From: Tamarix chinensis
Taxonomy: Eukaryota; Streptophyta; Magnoliopsida; Caryophyllales; Tamaricaceae
Direction: 5' to 3'
NCBI GenBank assembly: GCA_030549775.1
Contig: CM060171.1
Coordinates: 1,790,001-1,854,000 of the forward strand
DNA: 64,000 bases
Position 1 is the first letter of the stretch. Each line of letters begins with the position of its first letter. Both the position numbers and the translations under genes were made by a program. A model generated the notes under the pieces. That model was not told the DNA's origin and made no database searches. It saw nothing but the letters and a program-made list of their open reading frames with translations. Shown here one piece after another: positions 1-13,171 of the stretch.

Positions 1-76
1 ATAGTGAATGCCGAAAATACAGAGTTCATGTTGTTATCCCGAATGATGTCATTAAACCCAATAATAAATATAGGGT

Positions 77-235
77 TGTTAATGAATCAAGTCGAGCCAA
101 ACCCCCAAGCTCGAGCTTGGGTTGTTTACATTTTGTAAGGCTCGAGCTTGGTTCAAGCTTGGCTTGAGATGCTCAGAAAAGCTTATTTAAGTGGAATGAG
201 CCAAGTTGGCTCTTTTATACTTAGCCCCTTGAAAT
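77..235. mobile_element. Possible hAT-type MITE
   Basis: TAGGGTTGTTAATGA at the left resembles the MITE at 31086, and the inside has the same GCTCGAGCTTGG-type motifs. The right end (near CTTAGCCCCTT) is diverged and no TSD is clear. Confidence 0.3.
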
Positions 236-355
236 ATTCATCTTGTTCAGTTTAAAACTGAGACGGTCCAATTAACTATTCCATTTGACTAACAGTTTGT
301 TTGGGTAATCAGCATGTTTATTATCTAAATCCTAGCAGCCAGCAGATCAATAACA

Positions 356-522
356 ATGGCAGCTTCCACAGCCACTATACTTAAATTGGCACCACGCCCA
401 CCTCCAATTCCAAAGCCAATATCAATACATTTCCTCAGTAACCGAAACTCATACCATCCACTAACCTCACTGTAACGTTATCCAGTGTATCTCTTTCAAT
501 GACCTTAGACGCCAATCTCTAA
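356..522 (+). pseudogene. Possible fragment of a plastid-targeted protein gene
   Basis: ATG at 356 starts a 39-residue frame (MAASTATILKLAPRPPPIPK onward) rich in Ala, Ser, Thr and Pro without acidic residues, like a chloroplast transit peptide. It hits TAA at 473. A one-base shift gives a further open piece (LTVTLSSVSLSMTL) to 522. I recognise no mature domain, and it may be chance. Confidence 0.22.
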
Positions 523-875
523 ATCTTCCAAAAACACATCACTAGAACCACGGGATAAAAAATGACAGGAAACTGATTTCTCAATATATTAGCCGTATTC
601 ATGATCCCTAGACAGAGATCCCTACCTGTTATGTACACATTCATCAATGAATACACTCTAACTCAAGTAACGCTAAATAACAGCAAAAATCACTTTAAGA
701 ATGGACGCAATATGAGAATGAAATTAGAAACTGGGAATAAAGATATTAACCTGAATAGAAATCGAATTCAAAATAAAGGTCGACAAAGAGAGTCTGCATT
801 CAAATAAATCGAAGCATTAGCCTTAAATTGAAAACAAATCGAATGAAATTAAACTTAAACTAAAATGAAATAGAA

Positions 876-1075
876 AACAAAGCAAATTCACCTAATAGTA
901 GGGGGCAAGACATGATGGAGAACTTCAAGACGCCCGATCTCTCTCACACACAGCTAGAAAAAGACGACTAAGAACATGAGAAATCGGTCCGGAGAAGCAG
1001 GACGAAGAAGACGACGAGTCGGACGGAATTCCAGCTCTACGGCTACAAGTAGGGTTTTGTGCAGTGGGGTAGTTG
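876..1075 (-). other. Possible first exon of a minus-strand gene leaving the window
   Basis: On the minus strand, a CT-rich leader (GACTCGTCGTCTTCTTCGTC, then GTGTGTGAGAGAGATC) of higher GC than its surroundings precedes an ATG (MSCPLLL) and a donor-like TTAG|GTGAAT. The lower coordinates to position 1 contain only short open pieces, so the rest of the gene is not established. Confidence 0.3.
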
Positions 1076-3867
1076 GAATGAATGATAAAAATAAGAAAAT
1101 TTGCAACACAAATTACATTTTGTCTGCGGTTAATATTTGATTAAAAAAAAATAGGACGTCTAAAATTACTAATATTCTTGTATAAAATAACCTTAAAATT
1201 GAGTTAATTAGATATTAAGCTTGTTTACTTTTATTTTCTCAATATAATCTATTATAATTTTTTTATATCATTTAGATAATTTTTTTTAATTTTTTTTTAT
1301 TATATCCTTTTTTAATCTACCTAACTTAGTCTATAAATTAATTTTAAGGAAAGTTATTAATTATAATTTTGAATAAAGTAATATAAAAATTGAGCATAAT
1401 TAAAAAATTAAATTAAAAAACTAACTTAATTGAAATAAAAAATGACTAACCTAATTTAAAAAATAAAAGTGTAATTAAATTTAATCTATACTTAACTGCT
1501 AAATTTTTTACTACTATTTCAAGATAGTTTAAAGTCTTAATAAAACGGATAACAAAACAATATAATGAGAAATGAGCATTTAACTTATAATTTTTTTGTA
1601 ATGTGAATTATAGTACAAAATAAATTTAAAAGCTAATATGATCTCTATTATAAAATAGATGTTGTAATGAATTTATATTTTATATATATATAAATTGAGC
1701 AATTATTTATCAAAATTCTATATTTTCTGAGATGTTCTATTAAAAAAATTCTAATAATAAAAGGTAAGATCATAAATAATATGAATGTCAGCTTAACTTA
1801 AATCAATTATAAGTTTGTTTATAAACTAACAACATAAAACATATGGATTTCTAACTATACTTGTTTATGTTACTTATATATATATATTACTTTTAAATTA
1901 AGGGTCTTTATAGTATGCAAATTACATGTCACCCATAATACCCTTAAATTTCTATTCAAGTTTTATTCTTAGATGCTTTATGGTTTAGTAAAGTATTTTT
2001 TTTCCTTTTTTGCAATATATAAAACTATCCTTTGTTTTTGGCAAACTCAAACTACATATTCCTAATTGGTCACAATGAATCTCCTACTATTACATGACAT
2101 ATGTAAAAATTATTACTTGTAGATCCTCAAAATTTATGATAAAGGTGTGGATTTGATTCATGTGACCCACTATCTATTTACTTGTGAGAAAATTTGAAAG
2201 AATTTTATTAGCGTTAGATGAGCATTGATGTAGTATTAACCAATGACACTCCAACAATCAAGTTAGTAATGTAAGATACAAATAAAATAAAAGAAAAAAG
2301 GAGTTGAAGTCACTTATCCATCGAACTATGTAGGTGTAGCCGCCAACGATGAGAGGTTTGTGGTTCCTAACCGAAGGTATTTATAAAGATGTCGTTTAGG
2401 CTATAAAATAAAATGGATGGTAAAGAGTAATAACAAATTGCTCAAAGTGGTTAATGGGTGCTTAATAGATTGCTCGAGTATAATTTCTTAGATTTTGTCT
2501 ACCTCAAGACTTTGCAACTTCAACATTTATCAAGACTTGGGCTCACAACTTTCCTCCGCATAAGCAAGATAATCTTTTTTTAGAGGCGATTGATACTGAG
2601 AAATCAAAGGAAAGTTGGGTCATGTTCAAATGTTGTGGAGTTTGAATGACTTTGAATCATTTTTGCTAATTGTTGTCCACACAAAGTCCATTCATGTGAC
2701 TGCTAAGTGGGTTGAGTCAACCAAACTAAGCGATAATTGTATAAAGAACCTTAGGTTGACCAAAGTGTATAAACCCTTTGGATTTCTAAGTTATGGGCTA
2801 AGCTAAATGACTAAAATTTATCCAGACACTACCTATGTGTATATTTTCAAAATACAAAAAATATACACTTCCATCAATGTTATTTATGACCACACCCCAT
2901 CCCTTTTCTTTTCCAATAAATTGTTATCCTCTCACCCCATTTGGCAAACTTATGATTTTCATTCAACCATTCTCCCTTTGACTCTTCCTAGTGGAATACA
3001 TTTTGTAGTCCTCATTCAACCATACTTTGTCCAAGCCATATTTAGGATTTAGGACAATGGTGGGTTTTAAATTATGATAATTTGTTTAGTATGCAAACAT
3101 TAACAAAGATAATGTGACGGAATTGTGATAGTATTTTTGGTTGCCCTTCTTGGTTTGGTTAGTATAATTTTTATAAATTATTTTGCATATTGTTTTCTGA
3201 CATTGCAATTCAAAAATTGAATAAGAATGTCATTTTGTTCAATTTGTTTATCTCTAATAGTTTGTCATGCACTAACATAGCTCTTTAGAAACTTATATAT
3301 TTATTACTACTTTTAAATAAAGGATCCTTATAGCGTGCAACTTAAATTTATTTATTGTAGGAAATCATACACGACAAATATGTTCTTTTATATTTATATA
3401 TTATTTTTTATCTCATATATGTTACCAACTAATTCAAGAGTTAGGTTTGTAAAATACTTTTGATATAATGTGTAATTGAATATTAAAATATTTAAATAGC
3501 AAACTAAAATGGTTGTCCTTTGTTTTTTAAAACTATGGTTTATAAACGAATACGTATTATATCTATCTATTACTACTCTAAAGTGTCTATCATTTATTCA
3601 TTAATTTAATTAAACCTAAATGTTTATTGACTTAGTACATTAGTTAGTATAAAATTAAGCAATACAAACTACCAAATTCAAATAGTATGCATTGGTGTAC
3701 TAAGCAAAGCTAGTGAAGCTAGAGAAGTATAGATGAAGAATAATTATCCATCCCCTAATTAATCCCCACATAATGATCCCACGATAATTGATACAAATTT
3801 TTATTTTTTTCAAAATACAAAAGGCAAAAAATGGAAAAAGAAAAATGATTCATAGGCTACCCATCCG
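1076..3867. other. AT-rich intergenic DNA, no gene recognised
   Basis: Both strands are full of stops, with short frames only and no conserved domain. A somewhat less AT-rich part (about 2290-2780) may be an old repeat, but I could not identify it. Confidence 0.6.
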
Positions 3868-4682
3868 TAGAGGTTGCAATCCAACTGGGCAAGTCGGGTG
3901 TGGGATAGGTTTTGCCGGATCAGCCTGTTCTCAAGGTGGGTCATGCAGTTACTATTTATTTATGGATCAGTTATAGAATATTTCTAGTTTCAGTTATATA
4001 GTTGATTGGTGCAGGTTTGGGTTGTATCGAATTAATTTGTCTTCTCGGGTCGGATTGAGTTAGTTTAGAAGTGAATCGTTTTAGGTAAACTTATCAGGTC
4101 AAATTTGGGCTGAGGTAACTCACATTTAGGTTAACTTGATAGTTCAAGTTCAGGTCATTTTGTGTTAACTTGACAATCAAAATCTTTTCAAATTTGAAAG
4201 GTTAGATTGAATCTGGATCGAATTATTTCCAAATCGATTCACTTCTAGTTTGGGTTAAAGAAGACATGAAAAATCAAAATTATTCCAACTCATTAAACTC
4301 ATAAGCAAGCATTAAGTTTGATTCTATTTAATCGTGTAATTAAAAATATGTTATTGATTGTTACTTATTTATATAATATTTTAACTTTTTAATGTTGTGT
4401 TTTATGCTAAAAAAATTATAAAATTAGAGTATTGTTGGTGAATAAAGATGTCCATAGTACAAAAAAAGGTAAAAATTTATAAAAATAATAAATTTTAAAA
4501 AATTATAAATAAATATTCAAACATGTGTAATTTATTATTATCCTAACTATAGTTAATATCCAAGTTGGTATTATTACGTTGGGTTAATATCAAATTTTAG
4601 ATTAATTTAGATTACGGATTGAATTAATAATTTTTTATGTCGGGTTGGATTGGAAGGGAGGGATTAATTTTTGCCATCTCTA
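3868..4682. mobile_element. Degraded non-autonomous hAT element
   Basis: The left end TAGAGGTTGCAA and right end TTGCCATCTCTA are imperfect inverted repeats of the TAGAGMTGGCAA type also seen at 26008-27740. Flanks CCCATCCG and TCCATCCA match at 6 of 8. GGTC/TCGGGT-type motifs are near both ends. Confidence 0.55.
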
Positions 4683-4910
4683 TCCATCCACTTGTATCTT
4701 CTCTTCGAAGTTCTCAACCACTCACTCCATTTAGTTACTTTTTAAATTTGAAACGTGTATTCTTTGTTTCATTTAGTTCACATCACCTTTTTTTTTTTTG
4801 ATATATTTTATAACTTGGGTTAAGATCTATAAAATTTTAAAAACACTACGATTGACAAAACATTTGATTATATTTTTTATATAAGCCTAAATTATGTATC
4901 GATAGCTTTC

Positions 4911-6745
4911 CACTACCACGGAAAGGGGTTTTAATAACGGTTATTTTATAGTTTTAATAACGGTTTTCAACCGTTATTGAATCGCCCGTTATTAAATCTT
5001 TAATAACGGTTCATAACCGTTATGAAAAATACACAAAAACCCGCGAATATGTGCGAAAACTGGAGTTTTAATAACGGTTATGATGAAAACCGTTATTAAA
5101 ACGTAGGTTTTAATAACGGTTCTTATTAAAACCGTTATTAAAAACAGGATTTTTAATAACGGTTCTTATGAAAACTGTTATTAAAACCTACGTTTTAATA
5201 ACGGTTTTCATCATAACCGTTATTAAAACAAGGTTTTAATAACGGTTTTCATAAGAACCGTTATTAAAACTCCTATTTTTTTCGCAGTTTTTGCAATTTT
5301 GTTCCTGCCCACATACACATTTGTATGTTCAAATAATTACCAAATCTGCATTGTAAAACAACATCAATTGATAACAAATCTGCATTGTAAAACAACATCA
5401 ATTGATAACAAATCTGCAATCACACCATAATTTCAATCGATCCCTTGTTAATACACCGGACATATATACTCAAGAATCAAAATTAGTAGGCATACCACAA
5501 CTTGGTATCTCTACACCCCAAAGCAAAATGTTTTAAGGTTTTCAAAGAAGACTTAAAGACATAGACAAAATACAAACATGTAGCTCGTCTTCTTCACTCG
5601 AACCCTTAAAAACTAGAATTTCATCATCATCATCTAAGTTCCTTTGTCTTGAAAATCTGGTTCCAGTAGCTCTTTGGAGGTACCTAATTACACGAAATTG
5701 GCATAATTACAGTAAGAAAATGCCCTAAAAATAAGAAACATAACAAAAAAACCTCAATTTAGAGGCGAAAATAGCCTTTTTTTTAGGCTCCGATATTGCC
5801 CAAACCGGCTCCGCCGATTTGCCACGTTGTAGATCTCAAAAAAATACCCAAAATAGCCTCCTAGATCACCTAAATCCGAGGTCCCATGAAAAAGTTATGA
5901 CCCTCCAAAGTTACGAGAGGTGAATCTAGCTCTAAATAGCCTCAATAATGTCTTCTCTTTTGCTTATTATGGTTGTAGCTCTAAATAATGTTGAATCTAT
6001 ATTCTCCATACAAACAAATACAACAATAATATGTAAAGGTCTCGGCCAACACATGTATTTGTTAATATATAACAACAACGCAACAAATTCAACAACAAAC
6101 AGAAAAATTTTCAACCAACACATTCAACAACACATTTTCGAACGAAACCCTGGCGACATGAATTTATATAAGTAGATAAAAAGTTACGAGAGGAATAACA
6201 AACACATACATAAAGTGAGCTAGCTACAAACATGATGGTGAGAATGTTGAGAGAGGCAAGGGATTCAAATACGACGGTGCAAGGGTTTGCAATGGCAGAG
6301 GCGTGGTGGAGAGTTGGCAGTGCGAGGGTTTGCAAGGAGAAGGAGAGAAAGTGAACGAAGGTGCAGAGAATCTGAAAATTTTGGCACGAAACAGAACTGA
6401 ATTGAATGAAATATAAGTTTGATTTTGGGGTTTTAATAACGGTTCCTGAAAGAACCGTTATTAAAACATCTTTTAATAACGGTTCTCTTAGGAACCGTTA
6501 TTAAAACTTTCAGACTTTTAATAACGGTTCCTGAAAGAACCGTTATTAAAACCTCTTTTAATAACGGTTCTTGAAAGAACCGTTATTAAAACATCCGTGT
6601 AAATTTTAACATTGCCCTTTTAATAACGGTTTTTACTATAACCGTTATCAAAACTATCCCGCCCATAAATTTTCACGCATTTGACAACGGTTTTCGAACT
6701 ACCGTTATTAATGTCCCGTTATTATTTCCCGTTTTCGTAGTAGTG
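4911..6745. mobile_element. Non-autonomous CACTA (En/Spm) transposon, 1835 bases
   Basis: The ends CACTACCACGGAAAGGGG and CCCGTTTTCGTAGTAGTG are inverted repeats beginning CACTA. The three-base TSD TTC is present at 4908-4910 and 6746-6748. The outer parts are packed with TTTTAATAACGGTT and its reverse (over 20 copies), the usual kind of subterminal array. The middle (about 5290-6380) has no transposase; it includes two copies of an approximately 33-base unit (CAAATCTGCATTGTAAAAC) near 5340-5410. Confidence 0.93.
5068..5230. repeat. Long imperfect palindrome in the CACTA left arm
   Basis: About 60 bases from GTTTTAATAACGGTTATGA recur as the reverse complement ending TCATAACCGTTATTAAAAC, around a centre made of the same motif. 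It could form a large hairpin. Confidence 0.8.
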
Positions 6746-6748
6746 TTC

Positions 6749-7612
6749 ATTCATACTCAAATAATTACCATACATGTTAGGACATTAGGCACGCATAGGG
6801 TGCTCCCAAATTCTAGTATTTTGGAGGGGAAGGATTGCAAGCTAAAACCACAATAACCAAATATTAAACAGTTGCATAGTGCTAATAGCTTCCACCCAAT
6901 GCCAACAACGTCAAACAAAAGTTAATTGTGTATACCTGCTAGCAAGGCATCAATTACACGATAATCAAGTTCCAAATCATGACAAATGATATGGGCAGTC
7001 TCGTGTTATAACCTATCATTCTATTTTAATCAAAGAGGTAAGAGAAATTTTTATCAAGTACGCCATTATTTAGGAATCATTTTTTTCCTTCTTGGTTTGA
7101 TTTGAAATTAGTCAAATAAAAATAACCCTAACAATTGGTTCTGGTAACTAGTAAGTCTAATTTTTTACTTCCTACATCACAAGTGATGTTTGTGGGTTCG
7201 TTTTTGAGACACCTAATGCAATTCAGAGCCTTGGCTTAATTATCCTCAATAATCGCTAAAAGTTCAGAAAGATAAAATGGACACATTTTATTGTTGGCAT
7301 AGAATTTCTTAGCTTACATATAATTATTACCTGCATTTTTATGTACTATTTACATAATGAGAGAAATACTTCTATAAGATTGAATTATCACAATTAGATC
7401 ACAATTACAGACAGACAAATAACCTATTTATAGTGTCTGCATCTCATTAGTTTGGACTCAAAGGATTAGCTAAGATGAAGAAAGTAGCGAAGAGAGTAGC
7501 AAAGAAAGTAGATATTGTGGATACTTTTAGTGTCCATGTGATTTAGGATCATGAAGAAACTCTAGAGCTACAAGGGAAATGAGGGAAGGGATTTGTTGGT
7601 CTGTTGTTATGA

Positions 7613-7647
<35 letters not shown>

Positions 7648-7930
7648 ATTGGATTTGTGTTAGGGTGCATCATAGATCATTTTACGTTGAATTGTTAAGT
7701 CTATGCTAAGGGTCAATAGTACCACAAGAATTATATTTTATTTATGAAACCATTGATTTTATTTGCACATACTAATATAAAGTGACAGAACACTAAAGTT
7801 GAGTTAAATTTTTTTTTTCTATTTATATAACTTTTTCTATTAACAAACTACAAGCTTCCGTACTAGTTATGTAAAAAAGAATACATAATTCGCTCATTTA
7901 AATATATGTATAGAACATATTTATATCATT
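6749..7930. other. Intergenic DNA with a (TA)n(TG)n microsatellite
   Basis: No gene is visible. The microsatellite lies at 7613-7647, with about eight TA units followed by about ten TG units. Confidence 0.7.
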
Positions 7931-8097
7931 GTATTTAAAACCCTGTCCTTCCCTCTCTTCTCCGCCGCCATTCTCTCTTCGCTCTCTCACTTTCTTTCCC
8001 CATAGATTCACATATTTTCCTCCTTCGCCCCTTTTCATGCGCCACGGATCACTAAATCAGTAAATCTTCAAACAAGCATTTTCGGTGCTTCGGACAG

Positions 8098-8358
8098 ATG
8101 CGTATGTCCTACCACAAAGTGTACATGCTCTTCAACGCCACGACTCCAACCCCAAATTACAGAACGAATGATTTCCTCAAAACAAAACATCCATTTGCCC
8201 TCTCCGACCAAGCAACCGCAGTACCAAATGAACAAAATAAGGAGCGGCAGAGCTACATAAATGAACAGGAAAATATGAAAAGGAAGAAAGAGATGTGCAT
8301 GAGCACCTATGCTATGCGTACGCAACTCCTGTGCCTGGGCAATGAGATTGCCGTATGA
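8098..8358 (+). CDS. Small unrecognised ORF, 86 residues
   Basis: The frame MRMSYHKVYMLFNATTPTP to GNEIAV follows a pyrimidine-rich stretch (7940-8040) like a plant 5' leader. The C-terminal half is charged (NEQENMKRKKEM). I recognise no family. It lies tail-to-tail with NAGLU, about 530 bases from its stop. It may be a real small gene, an exon of a fragmented one, or chance; an 85-residue frame on the opposite strand overlaps it. Confidence 0.25.
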   Translation: MRMSYHKVYMLFNATTPTPNYRTNDFLKTKHPFALSDQATAVPNEQNKERQSYINEQENMKRKKEMCMSTYAMRTQLLCLGNEIAV

Positions 8359-8889
8359 CTAGAAATTAGCAAGATATGCTTTTAATAATAAATAGTAAGT
8401 GGAAGGAAAAAAGTGTGCAAAATTGCAAATACAGCATTTGCACCTTCTAACACTATTCTCTCGTTCGCTTAAAGTATAATTTGTTAACCAAAAATAGGAA
8501 CCCAAAAATTAAAATTTATTCTACACATAAATTTTGATATTTCATATGGATAGAGTTTAGTCTAGATTTTAAGTTCGAATCAAATTACCTTTACAAACTT
8601 CATATGAATCAAATTGATCAATTCCTTTTAAAAAGAAGTAAATTTTTAGATTATAATTATCATAGTACAACCAAAGCATCATCAACTACGTCGATATTAC
8701 CTACGGTGATATATGCAAAAACTCTTCAAGCTAACAAGCAATTTAAATTATAATAAGGCCAAATTAATTTACTGGATTCTTGTGCCCTCCAATGAATCAA
8801 ATATAGAAAAACAAAAACAGCAATATGAATTACAGAACATACGACCAAATTATTTGAACGGCTTTGCATGCTCGACCTTCATTTATGGT

Positions 8890-11800
8890 TCAGCTGAAAT
8901 ATTTCTCATATAGGGTGTTTGCAATATCAAAGGCATTTCCTCGAGCCTTCACCGGATAGAGCTTAGTGTCCGCTTGCCAATTATTCGAATAAGAAATCCA
9001 TTGCCTTCTCCATTCAACCAATCCAAAGCTTTGGTTTTTTCTCAGGCTGCTCAGCAGATGATCGAAATAGAGTGAAGCTCGTGGGAGATAGTAGTCCTCT
9101 AACAACCCACTCCAAAACTTGTTCGCTGATGAAAGACAGGAACACAAACAGCAATTATATAAAATGATTCTCTATACAAAGAGAATGAATTCATTCACTG
9201 GAATAACAGCAATCAAATCTAACTTTACCATAATCGTGAAGCTGGCTCTGATTGGTTTCTGTGTTATCAAACCACATGGTGATTTGCGCTCTTGCATTCC
9301 ACTCATACTGAAGTGAAAGCATATCCAATGTTATCACTTAACTTTACAACGAGTTTCGAAATGCACAATCTCAAGCCAAAAGATTTACGGGCAAAGTCCT
9401 TGAAACAAACTCCCTGACATAGATGATGAAACTTGAAAGATAGTTCATGTATTTACCTGCGTTCTCTCGCTTGGATTTGCAGCCAAACTTTTTGCACTTT
9501 CTAGCCAAGTTCCAAGAAGGAAATTATCATCAGCAGCAAGAAGTCCATCAATATCCTTGATGAGTTGAATAAATTTCTGGCTATGCATTTCTAATGCGCC
9601 TACGTCCTTGTTGCGGTAAGCGACCACTGCTGCCAAGTATACCTCATTTCCCAGCTTTGAGAGTACTTGCCGAGTCAAATCAACCAAGTCATACCTGTAA
9701 TTATCGTTCAATCATAGACGCTTAAGGCAGAAACCTAAGAAGGCATGGCCATAGTTGTGACAGTCTGGATCAACTATATTGTGTCTGGGACTTCCAAATG
9801 ATACAATTGAATATAGCGCATGTTCTTATGGATACTACTGTTTCCTAAAACAGCTTGGGTTATTGAGGAAACAGAATGATTCAACTTGTGTGATTCACTT
9901 TCTATTCATAAGATATTTAATAAGTACGTTACTATAAATGGGGATTTGGCTACAGAGGATCTTCTACATGCCATTTTTATAAAACATACAGCACATAATA
10001 TTAATATAACTTCGTGATCGATCAAATGGAATTTAATCAAACAGAGCTTTCAATATTATTATTCTTTTTTAGCATACAAGGGAAGAGGGAGTCCCCATTA
10101 CAACTACCGGGATTCGACCTGGTGACTTGGTGCATGAAAGTCATAACCTGATACCGTTAGAGTATCACACTCAATATTCTTGTTTTTCATGTGTGATGCC
10201 TATTTTCAGTATATGCTTGCTTTTTAGTATTAATTACAGGTCGCACAGCTGACAAATAGGACATCATTCCGGTTTATCTTATAATAAAAGACTAAAGTAC
10301 TAAAGAATAATTTTAGCCTTTCGGATTTACCATTTTAGAATTCTAATGGAACTGTGTATAATGGCCTGAAACCCACCTATTTTTAGTTATTAAACCCAAA
10401 CTTCTTGGCCTATCGACCTCTATATTGGCTGATCAGCCCGGCAATTTTTTTTAGTTTATGTTAATGTGGTCCACCCAACCTGACAAAAGACGTTCTATTT
10501 ATAACCTGAAATTCCCAAGAACATTTTATCCACCCCTAGCTACACTAGATCCTTACAATCAATAGGTCAACATTTTTGAAACTCCAGCACTTTTCTTCCA
10601 AAGGGCATCTATTTCATGCATGCTATGCTCTCTCCACCTCACATTAGTTATGTGAACTTTACTTGAAAACTAGCATTTTTGATCTTTTAAAAAACTTGGC
10701 CTAAGAACATTTTTTTTATACCTTCAAGTTTGTCAAAACATTCTCAAATAAAAATGGAAAAAAAAAAAATCATCATATTATGCTGCCACTAAATTCCTCT
10801 CAATAACTACATCCACTGTTTCTTCAGCAGTAAAAGAGCTGCCAATAAAGTCAAACTGTGAGGAAGACATTGACAGTAGACTAATACACTGAATTCGTAC
10901 CTGTAGGTAAGGCTTCCTAGAAGAACCTTTCCTGCATCAAGGAATAGACGTAAAGCTTTGATGGCATCCTCAGGAGGGTACCATAAATGAGCCTCGGGCA
11001 GGGAAGACTGGGACTCGAGCAAAAAGTATCTGGGGAATCTATATGGCATGAGGAATTGATTCTGTCTTCTTCTGGGTGGATCAGATCCGGTATCCACTGA
11101 TGGGTCCCAGTCAGGAAGCTTCACTATGAAATCTGTGTTATGGTCCTGACACATACAGATAAGAAACAGCAGAAAATTCAGCACAAGAACACAGCCATCT
11201 AGTGAACTCTATTTAACACAACCATCTTCTGAAGCACCAATTTAAGTAAGATGAACATACAGCAATTGCATCTGTACAATTGTAAATGGTGCGATGAAGA
11301 CCTTCCCAAGCTGCTTCCATCTGATGAACAGATTTACCATAGCGTCCGCTGGAGTAGCTCTTAAGCCATTCCTTCAAAAACAAACAATACAAGATAAGTT
11401 ACGAGAACAACTCTCCAGGTGCTTTATGCTATCAATAAGCCACTAAAATGCATTTTAGTAAGAGAAGAAATGCTAGTAAACAACAATGAGATCTTCATCT
11501 CTTCCAAGTCAGAATATGTAACAAAGCCAATTTCCCTCTTGAAACATTATTAGTATGAGTGGTTATGAATTTTATTACTGGCAGTGAGGAAAGCTAGTAC
11601 CAATGATGCGTTAGCTAAGACTAAGATTTCTACGTACCTAAAAGCACATGGTTTAAATCCCCCTTCATGCGTTATTTTTAGGTCTTTCAGATATAGTACC
11701 TCTACTAGCCCACAAGCTAGTAGAGGTGTGGTTGCACACGTCTGAACCTTTCCCATACCCCACCAGTGATGGGATTCATACTGGTAAAGACAAGTGTAGC

Positions 11801-13171
11801 CAAAGTGGAATCTCAAATTCTCAACTTAAGTGGTGCCTCGTTGGTTGATAGAAGGGGCAACCAAAAGAATGGTTCTCTATACTATTTGAAATACCAATAG
11901 AAATGTTCAAGAATTCGTAGACAAAGGGTAGTAAAATAGTAAGTCACCAGAAATTTCAATTTTTGATTGAAATTCCTATGCAACCATCCAGATTATGTTT
12001 CCCCATCAATTGAATAAGCACAGCACATCATCTACAACTGGAACTCACTTCTCCATCATGTGGCAAGCAGAGAACATAATTATTCATTCCATTCTTGAGA
12101 AGAAAAAACAAATAAAAAATGCATTTGATCCACCCTGTGAAATTCTAAATAACTTCATGTCTGCGGTAGAGTTCAGTCAGAAGCCATGTACCATAAGTTG
12201 GACTTTATCACTTCGAAACGCCATTTCAGACATCAGCTCATAAACAACTGGATTGTGTTCTATTCCTTCCATACACATACCAACTCCAACCTATGGAACG
12301 TGAAATGATTAGTTAATATATGTATCTGCATGTGGCTGTTTTTCTGGTGCAGGAGGCCAGAGGGGTTATATGCTCATGGAAAAGCATACCATTGTTGAAT
12401 TGTCACTAACACGGGCATCAACTGGACCTGAAGAAACTGAGTCTAGTAATCCATACATTTCAATATTTCCTCCAAAGTTATGAAGCATGCACCTACAATA
12501 AGAAGATAAACAGGCCATTACGAGAAGATCTCAGCTGCCCAACAATGGATAAGCAATAAAAATTAGTAACATACAACTCTTATGTATTTACATTTTAATG
12601 TGGAATTGATCAAACTAACAGAGAAGAATGGAATACCAGATATAAGGAGTGCTATAAAATTGAGAAGATTTTTTCCAAATCGGTCTGACTTCAGCAAATA
12701 GATCAAGAACTATCATCTTCCCAAAAGGAACAGAATGAAGAAGTGCCTGGAATAGGAAGCTATGTCAAGTAAATAAGCAGAACATAGTTTTTCAATGCGG
12801 AGAGCATTTATCATATCCACTGCACATGCATAGCACATGAGATAACAGGAACTGAGAATGGCATTGGACCCAACACAATATTTAATAAGTGAATGGCATT
12901 CCAGATGAGTTAAGCTACCCATCAGAAAGCTTGGTTGGAAACAATATTCTCCGACACCAAATGCATTGTAGCAAAGAGGAAAAGGCGAAATTAAGAAATA
13001 CGACATGGATATCTATGAGCACAAAAGGAAACTGGAAAGGGAAGAAGAAAGGAGCAAACTTGCAGTAAGGCATGAATGATTGTTAAAGAATAAGAAACAT
13101 CAGCGGATGCAAGCACATACCTTCATCTGTGGCGGCTTCCAAAATTTGGAATCTGAGTAGAAAAGCCATCC
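8890..13171 (-). CDS. NAGLU: NAGLU exons 11-19 (rest of barrel and C-terminal domain)
   Basis: Nine exons encode residues 384-806. Exon 11 (13121-13171, [17 protein letters not shown]) is the first after the 28 kb intron. Exon 12 has [17 protein letters not shown]; exon 13 has [14 protein letters not shown] and [10 protein letters not shown]; exon 14 has [19 protein letters not shown] with nucleophile-equivalent E479; exon 15 has [12 protein letters not shown]; exon 16 has [16 protein letters not shown] and SLTYR; exon 17 has [14 protein letters not shown] and [10 protein letters not shown]; exon 18 has [14 protein letters not shown]; exon 19 has [19 protein letters not shown] and ends YEKYFS at the stop codon. 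A possible poly(A) signal (AATAAA on the minus strand) is at 8515-8520. Intron 14 (11372-12191) and intron 16 (9695-10900) each hold a SINE-like insertion or lie next to one. Confidence 0.94.

Noticed and set aside
2615..3052. Two adjacent short plus-strand frames
   Set aside because: No domain, signal or codon pattern supports them; the region looks like AT-rich intergenic DNA.
4920..6700. Regularly repeated motif that could suggest a CRISPR-like array
   Set aside because: The repeats occur in both orientations inside CACTA termini with a three-base TSD, in a plant genome; they are subterminal transposon repeats.
8068..8325. 85-residue minus-strand frame with a hydrophobic stretch
   Set aside because: It overlaps the better-placed plus-strand frame and has no recognisable domain.
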